Shown here: positions 1 through 5,737 of the stretch, one piece after another
Position numbering within the stretch: the stretch's first letter is position 1
Layout of the letters: each line of letters starts with the position of its first letter
Assembly: GCA_919902745.1 (NCBI GenBank)
Contig: CAKKRN010000036.1
Location: forward strand, 17,416-23,175
Origin: Syntrophaceae bacterium
GTDB lineage: Bacteria; Desulfobacterota; Syntrophia; Syntrophales; UBA5619
DNA length: 5,760 nucleotides
Reading direction: 5' to 3'
Notes under the pieces: model-generated
The model's database searches: none
Told to the model about the DNA's origin: nothing
What the model saw: the letters and a program-made list of their open reading frames with translations, nothing else
Program-made: the position numbers and the translations under genes

Positions 1-22
1 GATGCGGCATCGTGTCCCCGTT
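1..22. repeat. Palindromic repeat type A, left part cut by window edge
   Basis: The first 11 bases form the inner palindrome GATGC-G-GCATC, followed by GTGTCCCCGTT. This matches 1252-1273 at 21 of 22 positions; only the centre base differs (G here, C there). In the complete copy at 1243-1271 the inner palindrome is framed by CGGGGACA and TGTCCCCG arms, so the left arm here probably lies just outside the window. It looks like a REP-type intergenic element and has no coding role. Confidence 0.8.
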
Positions 23-25
23 ATG

Positions 26-45
26 CAGATTTGAAATCTGTCCCC
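26..45. repeat. Palindromic repeat type B, degenerate left arm
   Basis: CAGATTT-G-AAATCTG (26-40) is a perfect 7-base palindrome around one base, followed by TCCCC (41-45). The complete copy at 1289-1315 has 13-base arms. Here the outer left arm (expected CGGGGA) is replaced by unrelated bases while the right arm survives. It lies 4 bases upstream of the ribosome binding site of the GH57 gene, so it is in the 5' leader of that transcript or between it and an unseen upstream gene. Confidence 0.8.
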
Positions 46-49
46 TTAT

Positions 50-55
50 AAGGAG
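50..55 (+). promoter_or_regulatory. Ribosome binding site of GH57 gene
   Basis: AAGGAG sits 5 bases before the ATG at 61, a strong Shine-Dalgarno match at good spacing. It fixes the start of the GH57 gene. No convincing promoter is visible in the 60 available bases; it may lie further upstream. Confidence 0.85.
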
Positions 56-60
56 TACGA

Positions 61-1347
61 ATGCCGAGCGTCTGTCTCTACTTTCAGGTCCACCAACCCT
101 GCCGTCTTCGGAGGTACTGCTTCTTCGACGTGGGCTCTCTCCACGACTATGAGGACGAGACGGAGAACCGCCGGATACTGGACCGCGTCGCGGAGAAATG
201 CTACCTTCCCGCCGGCGACCTTCTGCTTCGGTTGATTGAGAAATACGGCGGCGCCTTCCGGGTCGCCTTTTCCCTGTCCGGCGTTCTCCTCGATCAGTTG
301 GAACGGCGCCGGCCGGATGTTCTGGGAAGCTTTCAACGTCTGGCCGCAACGGGATGCGTCGAGTTCCTGAACGAAACCGACAGCCATTCCCTTGCCTTCC
401 TCTTCTCGCAGCGGGAGTTCCGGGCGCAGGTCATCCGCCACCGGGATCGGATCCGTTCCCTCTTCGGGCAGGAGGGTCGGACCTTCCGCCACACGGAGCT
501 GACCTACAGCGACGCCCTCGCGGCAGCGGTGGAAAAGATGGGCTACCAAACGATCCTCGCCGAGGGGACCGAAAAAATCCTTGGCCGGCGGAGCCCCAAC
601 CTGGTATACAAACCGGCCGGCTGCAAGAAACTGAAGCTCCTGCTGCGGAACTACCGCCTCTCTGACGACGTGGCCTTCCGCTTCTCCGACCGGCATTGGG
701 CCGAGTATCCACTCACGGCGGCCAAATACGCCCACTGGCTCCACCGGATCCGACGGGAAGAGGCGGTCGTCAACCTCTTCATGGACTACGAGACCTTCGG
801 CGAACACCAGTGGCGGGAGACGGGAATCTTCGACTTTCTGAGGGCGCTCCCCGGCGAAATACTTCGCCACCCCGACTTTTGCTTCCGGACGCCCGCGGAA
901 GCGGCCGCGGAGCACGAACCGGCCGGTGAAATCGACTGCCCCGATTTCATCTCCTGGGCGGACGAGGAACGGGACACGACGGCCTGGCTGGGCAACGCCA
1001 TGCAGCAGGACGCCGCCGGCAAGCTTTACGCGCTCGAGGCCGCCGTCCGCAGTAGGAAGGACGAGGGGCTTCTGCGGATCTGGCGGATGCTCCAGACGTC
1101 CGACCACCTATACTACATGTGCACGAAATGGTTTTCCGACGGGGATGTTCACCGCTACTTCAACCCCTATGAGTCGCCCTATGAGGCCTACATCAACTAC
1201 ATGAACATTATCGATGATTTATCACAGCGGGTAAAAAATGAGCGGGGACATGATGCCGCATCGTGTCCCCGTTGTCAGGTTTTACGAACGGGGACAGATT
1301 TCAAATCTGTCCCCGCAAAACGGAGGGTTAAAGGAGAAAAGTCATGA
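61..1347 (+). CDS. GH57 family alpha-amylase-like glycoside hydrolase
   Basis: This 428-residue protein is predicted to cut or transfer alpha-1,4-glucan (glycogen/maltodextrin) in the cytoplasm; no signal peptide or membrane segment is seen. GH57 landmarks appear in order: QVHQP (9-13); FLNETDSHSL (102-111); RHTELTYSD (143-151), with E146 the expected nucleophile; FMDYETFGEHQW (240-251), with D242 the likely acid/base; and SWADEERDTTAWLGNAMQ (298-315). These match the shorter 'alpha-amylase' GH57 branch rather than the larger branching enzymes, whose C-terminal domain is absent. The start is set by AAGGAG 5 bases upstream. Family similarity ends near YEAYINYMNIIDDLSQRVK (about 374-392). Residues 395-419 (...GTDFKSVP...) are translated from two palindromic repeats, and 420-428 from the next gene's ribosome binding region. 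A TGA at 1239-1241, one frame away, is probably the ancestral stop. The gene overlaps the next one by 4 bases (ATGA). Family assignment is firm; exact substrate and reaction are inferred. Confidence 0.92.
   Translation: MPSVCLYFQVHQPCRLRRYCFFDVGSLHDYEDETENRRILDRVAEKCYLPAGDLLLRLIEKYGGAFRVAFSLSGVLLDQLERRRPDVLGSFQRLAATGCVEFLNETDSHSLAFLFSQREFRAQVIRHRDRIRSLFGQEGRTFRHTELTYSDALAAAVEKMGYQTILAEGTEKILGRRSPNLVYKPAGCKKLKLLLRNYRLSDDVAFRFSDRHWAEYPLTAAKYAHWLHRIRREEAVVNLFMDYETFGEHQWRETGIFDFLRALPGEILRHPDFCFRTPAEAAAEHEPAGEIDCPDFISWADEERDTTAWLGNAMQQDAAGKLYALEAAVRSRKDEGLLRIWRMLQTSDHLYYMCTKWFSDGDVHRYFNPYESPYEAYINYMNIIDDLSQRVKNERGHDAASCPRCQVLRTGTDFKSVPAKRRVKGEKS
1233..1241 (+). other. A-run with out-of-frame TGA: possible frameshift site or indel
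   Basis: The gene reads GTA AAA AAT GAG here. Six consecutive A's (1233-1238) form A AAA AAT in the reading phase expected of a -1 slippery heptamer. After a -1 shift the next codon is TGA (1239-1241), giving a 393-residue protein that ends where GH57 similarity ends. A stem-loop of about 13 pairs begins 2 bases downstream of the TGA (1243-1271). A lost A (seven originally) or a sequencing error explains the sequence equally well and is simpler. Confidence 0.4.
1243..1271. repeat. Palindromic repeat type A, complete copy
   Basis: Arms CGGGGACA (1243-1250) and TGTCCCCG (1264-1271) enclose GATGC-C-GCATC (1252-1262). One T/G pair (1251/1263) can wobble in RNA. The folded RNA would have about 13 pairs and a 3-base loop. 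Bases 1249-1272 recur exactly at 5634-5657. The copy is translated as the R-G-H-D-A-A-S-C-P-R part of the GH57 tail. No T-run follows, so it is not a classical terminator. Confidence 0.9.
1289..1315. repeat. Palindromic repeat type B, complete copy
   Basis: This is a perfect 27-base palindrome: 13-base arms CGGGGACAGATTT (1289-1301) and AAATCTGTCCCCG (1303-1315) around a single C at 1302. Its outer arms share GGGGACA/TGTCCCC with type A, so the two elements may be related or moved by the same enzyme. In the GH57 frame it is translated as GTDFKSVP, and the reverse strand gives GTDLKSVP. It lies 15 bases before the ribosome binding site of the fusion gene. Confidence 0.92.
1331..1336 (+). promoter_or_regulatory. 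Ribosome binding site and ATGA coupling of fusion gene
   Basis: AAGGAG lies 7 bases before the ATG at 1344. The ATG overlaps the GH57 stop TGA (1345-1347), a common arrangement for translational coupling and reinitiation. The coupling exists only because the GH57 frame continues through the repeats; with the presumed ancestral stop at 1241 the genes would be about 100 bases apart. Confidence 0.85.
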
Positions 1348-4300
1348 CAGAGGCGCAGGAATACTATCTTTTTGAGGTGAGCTGGGAGGTCTGCAACAAG
1401 GTCGGCGGGATCTATACCGTGATCACGAGCAAACTCCCCGAGGCGACGAAGCTCTTCGGCGAGCGTTATTTCGTCCTCGGTCCGGACCTCAAGACGAACC
1501 CCGATTTCGAGGAAACGGACGAAGAGTGTTGGAACCGCGTCCGCGAGGGGGTGGCCATCAAGGAGATTCCCTGCCGCTTCGGCCGCTGGAAAGTGCCCGG
1601 CAGACCGAAAGCGATCCTCGTCGGCTTCGGTAAAAAGTACGACAAGGAGCAGCTCCTCTTCCGAATATGGGAGGACTACGGCGTCGACTCCATCGCCGGG
1701 GGCTGGGACTATGTGGAGCCGGTCATGTTCAGCTATGCGGCGAGCGAGGTGATCGAAACCCTCTACAACTTCGTCGTGCGACCCCGGGGAATGCGGGCTG
1801 TCGCCCAGTTCCACGAATGGATGACGGGGGCCGGCCTCCTCGGCCTGAAGAAACGGGCGCCGGAGATCGGCACCGTCTTCACCACGCACGCCACAACGCT
1901 CGGGAGGACCCTGGCCTCCTACGGGATGGACATCTACACGGCGATGGACCATATCTCGCCGCAGCGGGAGGCGAGCGCCCACAACATCTCCGCCAAGTGT
2001 TCGATGGAGACGGCATCGGCCCGCGAGGCGGACTGTTTCACCACGGTGAGCGAGATTACCGCATCGGAGGCGAAGAACTTCCTCGGCAGGACCCCCGATC
2101 TGATCACACCGAACGGCCTGGACATCGAAAACATCCCCGACCTTGCGGCCGACCGGACAGCCGCGCTGAAATCCCGGGAGAAACTGCTTGCCGCCGCAAC
2201 CCGGTTCCTGGGAAGGGATTTCCCCGCCAACGCCCGAATCATGCTGATCTCGGGACGCGGCGAATTCCACAACAAGGGGGTCGACCTCTTTTTGTCGGCC
2301 CTCGGCCGGCTGAACCGGGAGATGGGGCCGGACCAGACCGTCATCGCCTTTATTTTCGTCCTCGGCGACTACACGGATCTGATCCCCTCTCTCAAGAGCG
2401 ACGCCGCCAAGCCCGACCCGGGGAATCCGCCCATTGCAAGCCACCGACTGCGGTACGAGGCCTCCGATCCCATCCTCCAGGCCTGCGAGCGTCTCGGTCT
2501 TAAAAATTTTCCGCAGAACCGGGTTCAGGTCATCTTCGTCCCGGCCTATCTGAACGGCCACGACGGCCTCATCAACATGACTTACTACGAGGCGCTCGCC
2601 GGTTGCGACCTCGGGGTCTTCCCCTCCTACTACGAACCCTGGGGGTACACCCCGCTCGAGAGCGTTGCCTACGCCGTGCCGACAGTCACGACCGATCAGG
2701 CCGGTTTCGGCCTCTGGGCGCAGAAGTGGGTGGGCGATTGCAACGGAATCATCCTCGTCAAGCGCCTGGGACAGCCGGAAGCGGCGATCACCGATCATCT
2801 CCATGCGATCTTCCGGGATTTTCTCACCCTGCCCGAAGCGGATGTGCAGTGCATGCGCGCCAATGCCCGCGCCGCGGCCTCCCGGGCCAACTGGAAGGAT
2901 CTCTTCGGGAACTACGAGAAGGCTTTCAACCAGGCCCTCGCGACATCCCTGAGCCGGGCGGAGAAGCTCACCGTGGAGGACCTCAGGGCCGAGATGAAAC
3001 ACATCTTCGCGGGGACCGTCTCCGTTTCACCGCACTTCCGGACCTTCACCGCGGTGGCCAACCTCCCCCCGAATATCTCCAGGCTCCGGGAGCTCGCCCA
3101 CAACCTCTGGTGGGCATGGAACCCCCGCGCCCGTGAACTCTTCTCCGCACTGGACCCCAAACTCTGGGAGGGGATGGGCAACAATCCCGTCCGGATGCTG
3201 GAGACGGTCTCTTCGGAGCGGCTGCTGGAGGCCTCGGAAAACGCCAGCTATATGAACCTATTCGGGCAGATCTTCCAGCAGTTCGATAAATACATGGACG
3301 ACAAGACCCCGTCTCCGCAGATCGGGCCGCCCGACGGCCTGAAATGGTCGTCGCCCGTCGCCTACTTCTCGACCGAATACGGTCTCCACGACTGCCTGCC
3401 CATTTACTCCGGCGGTCTCGGCACGCTCTCCGGAGATCACCTGAAAACGGCGAGCGATCTGAACATCCCGCTGGTCGGCGTCGGCCTCCTTTACAAGAAC
3501 GGGTTTTTCAAACAGGTGATCGACAAGAACGGCGCCCAGACGGCGGAGTATCCGGAGAACGATTTCTCCCGAATGCCGCTGGAGATCGTCCAAGACGACC
3601 GGGGGGATGCCGTACAGATCTCCCTGGAACTTCCCGGCCGGACGCTCTTCGCAAACATCTGGGAGGTCCATGTGGGGCGCGTCTCGCTTTACCTTTTGGA
3701 CACCGACGTAACGCGGAACACCCCCCAGGACCGGAAGATCACGGAACGTCTTTACTGCTCCGAACCGCGAACACGGATCGAACAGGAAATCCTATTAGGG
3801 ATGGGGGGCGTCCGGCTCCTCAAGCGGCTGGGGATCCGCCCCCGCGTCTACCATATCAACGAAGGGCACTCGGCCTTCCTGCTGTTCGAGCGGATCGGCA
3901 CGCTGATGACGGAGGACGGGCTCTCCTTCGACGAGGCGAGCGAGCTCGTGCGCGGAAGCACCGTATTTACCACCCATACGCCGGTGGAGGCGGGAAACGA
4001 AAGGTTCAGCAAGGAGCTGATCGAACACTACTTCGCGAACTTTGTGAAGTGGACCGGGATCTCCTGGTCGCAGTTCTGGGAGCTGGGCGTGAAGGAGAGC
4101 GGCGAAGGGAAACCCTTCTTCATGACGATCCTGGCCCTGAAGATGGCCCACAAGAGCAACGCGGTGAGCCGCCTGCACGGGCAGGTCTCCCGGCGGATGT
4201 GGAGGGATGTCTGGAAAGGCTTCGACGAAACGGATATCCCGATAACCCATGTCACCAACGGCGCCCATGTGCTCTCCTACATCGCCCCGAGGATGAAGTC

Positions 4301-5600
4301 CGTCCTGGACACTTTCCTCGGCATGGACTGGGACCGGCACATCACCGATTCCGAACGGTGGGCGCGCGTCCAGGACATCCCCGACACCGTCCTGTGGCGA
4401 ACGCGTTACGAACTCCGGCAGAAGTTGATCGACTTCCTCCGGGACGATCTCTCCCGAAACTGGATGAAGTATGGCTATTCGAAAACCTGGCAGGAGGAGC
4501 TCTTCGCGAAGATCAACCCGGCGGCCCTGATGATCGGTTTCGCCCGGCGCTTCGCCCCCTACAAGCGGGCGGACATGATCCTCTCCGACCTCGACCGCCT
4601 GGACCGGATCTTGAATCACCCCAGCCGTCCCGTTCATATCGTCTTTGCCGGCAAGGCCCACCCCGACGACGGAATGGGAAAGGACCTGATCAAAAAGGTC
4701 ATCAGCGTCTGCAAGGACAAGCGGTTCCGGGGAAAGATCTTCTTCGTCGAGGGGTACGACATCCGGATCGCCCGTCACCTCGTCCAGGGGGTCGACGTCT
4801 GGCTGAACAACCCCCGCCGACCGCTGGAGGCGAGCGGCACCAGCGGTGAGAAGGTGGTCGCCAACGGCGTCCTCAACCTCAGCATCTCCGACGGGTGGTG
4901 GGTCGAGGGGTATGACGGCACGAACGGCTGGACCATCGGACCCGTCGTCAAGGGCTACGCCGAAGAGAGCGCAAACGCCGACGAAGAGGACAGCCAGTCT
5001 CTCTACGCTCTCCTTGAAAACAGCGTCATTCCGCTATATTATGACCGCGAGATGTCCGGGCTCCCTGAAAAGTGGCTTGCGATGATCAAGCGGTCGATGC
5101 AGACCCTGATCCCAAGGTTCAACACAGACCGGATGCTGATCGATTATTACCGCGACCTCTACCTCCCCACGGCAAGGCGGGAACACGAGCTCTATGCAGA
5201 CGGCTACCGGATGGCCCGGGAGCTGGCCGACTGGAAGCGGAAGCTCCCGATGCGCTTCTCCTCACTGCGGCTTCTCGAGGTCAGAATCGACGGGATCCGG
5301 GGCGACACGATTCTTGTCGATCGGCCGCTGGATGTTTCCGTCCGGATCGATCCGGGAAAGCTGGAACCGGCAGAGGTCCTTGTAGAGCTGATCATCGGGC
5401 AGAGGGACGGCAGCGGCTTCGCCGAACCGCCGGAGTGCGTCTCCCTTCGACCGGACGGGAAGGATGCGGACGGAACGCTCACGTTCTGTGTCTCCTACAC
5501 GGTCCGAAAAAACGGCGCCTACGCCTACGGCATTCGGGTCCTCCCCTACCACCCCCACCTTGCCGCCAAGCAGGAGACGGGGCTGGTGTACTGGGGTTAG
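1344..5600 (+). CDS. Fused glycogen synthase (GT3) and alpha-glucan phosphorylase (GT35)
   Basis: This 1418-residue cytoplasmic protein joins two complete enzymes of opposite direction. Residues ~1-540 are a GT3 (eukaryote-like) glycogen synthase, which adds glucose from a nucleotide sugar to an alpha-1,4-glucan end. Residues ~564-1418 are a GT35 phosphorylase of the short bacterial/archaeal type (TIGR02094-like, with DUF3417), which releases glucose 1-phosphate using phosphate and PLP. Residues ~540-563 form a charged linker with no obvious fold. The ~855-residue phosphorylase half matches the usual length of the stand-alone family, and the synthase half is full length with its catalytic motifs, so neither looks decayed. 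The start is supported by AAGGAG 7 bases upstream and by the family-like N-terminus (FEVSWEVCNKVGGIYTVI). It is the second gene of the operon after the GH57 gene and overlaps it by 4 bases. I recall similar fusions in some Bacteroidetes and deltaproteobacteria but could not verify this. Nucleotide-sugar preference (ADP- or UDP-glucose) cannot be read from the sequence. Confidence 0.93.
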   Translation: MTEAQEYYLFEVSWEVCNKVGGIYTVITSKLPEATKLFGERYFVLGPDLKTNPDFEETDEECWNRVREGVAIKEIPCRFGRWKVPGRPKAILVGFGKKYDKEQLLFRIWEDYGVDSIAGGWDYVEPVMFSYAASEVIETLYNFVVRPRGMRAVAQFHEWMTGAGLLGLKKRAPEIGTVFTTHATTLGRTLASYGMDIYTAMDHISPQREASAHNISAKCSMETASAREADCFTTVSEITASEAKNFLGRTPDLITPNGLDIENIPDLAADRTAALKSREKLLAAATRFLGRDFPANARIMLISGRGEFHNKGVDLFLSALGRLNREMGPDQTVIAFIFVLGDYTDLIPSLKSDAAKPDPGNPPIASHRLRYEASDPILQACERLGLKNFPQNRVQVIFVPAYLNGHDGLINMTYYEALAGCDLGVFPSYYEPWGYTPLESVAYAVPTVTTDQAGFGLWAQKWVGDCNGIILVKRLGQPEAAITDHLHAIFRDFLTLPEADVQCMRANARAAASRANWKDLFGNYEKAFNQALATSLSRAEKLTVEDLRAEMKHIFAGTVSVSPHFRTFTAVANLPPNISRLRELAHNLWWAWNPRARELFSALDPKLWEGMGNNPVRMLETVSSERLLEASENASYMNLFGQIFQQFDKYMDDKTPSPQIGPPDGLKWSSPVAYFSTEYGLHDCLPIYSGGLGTLSGDHLKTASDLNIPLVGVGLLYKNGFFKQVIDKNGAQTAEYPENDFSRMPLEIVQDDRGDAVQISLELPGRTLFANIWEVHVGRVSLYLLDTDVTRNTPQDRKITERLYCSEPRTRIEQEILLGMGGVRLLKRLGIRPRVYHINEGHSAFLLFERIGTLMTEDGLSFDEASELVRGSTVFTTHTPVEAGNERFSKELIEHYFANFVKWTGISWSQFWELGVKESGEGKPFFMTILALKMAHKSNAVSRLHGQVSRRMWRDVWKGFDETDIPITHVTNGAHVLSYIAPRMKSVLDTFLGMDWDRHITDSERWARVQDIPDTVLWRTRYELRQKLIDFLRDDLSRNWMKYGYSKTWQEELFAKINPAALMIGFARRFAPYKRADMILSDLDRLDRILNHPSRPVHIVFAGKAHPDDGMGKDLIKKVISVCKDKRFRGKIFFVEGYDIRIARHLVQGVDVWLNNPRRPLEASGTSGEKVVANGVLNLSISDGWWVEGYDGTNGWTIGPVVKGYAEESANADEEDSQSLYALLENSVIPLYYDREMSGLPEKWLAMIKRSMQTLIPRFNTDRMLIDYYRDLYLPTARREHELYADGYRMARELADWKRKLPMRFSSLRLLEVRIDGIRGDTILVDRPLDVSVRIDPGKLEPAEVLVELIIGQRDGSGFAEPPECVSLRPDGKDADGTLTFCVSYTVRKNGAYAYGIRVLPYHPHLAAKQETGLVYWG
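1356..2948 (+). other. GT3 glycogen synthase domain of the fusion
   Basis: This segment covers residues ~5-535 of the fusion. Visible GT3 marks are KVGGIYTVI (19-27, sugar-nucleotide loop), FHEWMTGAGL (156-165), THATTLGR (181-188), SEITASEAKNFLGR (236-249) followed by NGL (257-259), SGRGEFHNKGVDLF (303-316, with R305 and K311 matching the phosphate-contacting Arg/Lys of yeast synthase), and YEPWGYTPLE (430-439), whose E431 and E439 form the E-x7-E catalytic pair. The C-terminal helix (about 500-530) keeps only scattered arginines (R505, R509, R514), in contrast to the dense arginine cluster that binds glucose 6-phosphate in eukaryotic enzymes. Catalytic competence is therefore likely; glucose 6-phosphate control is doubtful. 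Confidence 0.88.
3033..5597 (+). other. GT35 alpha-glucan phosphorylase domain of the fusion (DUF3417 + catalytic)
   Basis: This segment covers residues ~564-1418. The DUF3417 leader is at ~568-660 (ANLPPNISRLRELAHNLWWAWNP at 572-594 is characteristic). The catalytic core follows: VAYFSTEYG (672-680), YSGGLGTLSGDHLK (688-701), HINEGHSAF (837-845), TTHTPVEAGNERF (876-888, H878 matching the active-site His), THVTNGAH (968-975), FARRFAPYKR (1066-1075, R1069 and K1074 in the spacing of rabbit R569/K574), FAGKAHPDD (1101-1109) and EASGTSGEK (1162-1170). K1170 (codon 4851-4853) is the expected PLP Schiff-base lysine; E1169 replaces the more usual Met before it. A ~115-residue C-terminal beta-rich extension ending in GLVYWG is typical of this subfamily. 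Confidence 0.9.
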
Positions 5601-5601
5601 G

Positions 5602-5632
5602 CGGGGGACATGAGGCCGCATCGTGTCCCCCG
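5602..5632. repeat. Palindromic repeat type A, third copy
   Basis: Arms CGGGGGACA (5602-5610) and TGTCCCCCG (5624-5632) are one base longer than in the 1243-1271 copy, with a matching extra G and C on the two sides. The inner palindrome has one mismatch (GAGGC against GCATC). The element begins one base after the TAG of the fusion gene. The paired extra G/C suggests that arm pairing is under selection or is copied as a unit. It can form a strong hairpin at the 3' end of the transcript, but no T-run follows. Confidence 0.85.
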
Positions 5633-5633
5633 T

Positions 5634-5656
5634 CATGATGCCGCATCGTGTCCCCG
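5634..5656. repeat. Palindromic repeat type A, half copy in tandem
   Basis: The 23 bases are identical to 1249-1271: the inner palindrome GATGC-C-GCATC (5637-5647) and the right arm TGTCCCCG. The left CGGGGACA arm is missing and is replaced by the end of the preceding copy. It probably arose by tandem duplication with partial loss, or by insertion of a second unit next to the first. Confidence 0.85.
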
Positions 5657-5665
5657 TAACAGGGC

Positions 5666-5690
5666 TGAAGATCGCCGCCCCGGATCTTCA
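5666..5690. repeat. Short inverted repeat in intergenic region
   Basis: TGAAGATC (5666-5673) and GATCTTCA (5683-5690) form an 8-pair stem with a 9-base loop; GG (5663-5664) and CC (5692-5693) could extend it across one mismatch. A second small palindrome, CCGCT-C-AGCGG (5692-5702), follows directly. There is no T-run, so an intrinsic terminator is not supported. It could be a leader structure for a downstream gene or a 3'-end stabilising hairpin. The rest of 5601-5760 shows no other convincing feature. Confidence 0.45.
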
Positions 5691-5737
5691 ACCGCTCAGC
5701 GGAGGATCGGAAGAAACCGGTCTCATCGACTCAAAAG

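Noticed and set aside
46..1107. Reverse-strand open frame (353 codons) opposite the GH57 gene
   Set aside because: It is the antisense shadow of a gene with clear GH57 motifs; it has no family resemblance.
1243..1315. Intrinsic transcription terminators at the palindromes
   Set aside because: Strong stems but no T-run after any copy; one set lies inside a coding frame just before the next gene.
2975..2996. Internal start (GGAGG then ATG at 2994) that could give a separate phosphorylase
   Set aside because: The position near the domain junction is tempting, but the spacing of 14 bases is long and GGAGG is common in this GC-rich coding sequence. Without protein or ribosome data it is not supported.
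1275..3002. Long reverse-strand open frame (575 codons) opposite the fusion gene
   Set aside because: It lies entirely antisense to well-supported enzyme motifs, its protein shows no recognisable domain, and such frames are expected in GC-rich codon-biased genes.
3344..4849. Forward open frame of 501 codons inside the phosphorylase half in another phase
   Set aside because: It has an Arg/Pro/Gly-rich composition typical of an out-of-frame reading of GC-rich coding DNA, and the main frame carries all phosphorylase motifs.
1..5656. CRISPR array
   Set aside because: The repeats are palindromic, few, of two types, and separated by whole genes; there are no regular spacers.
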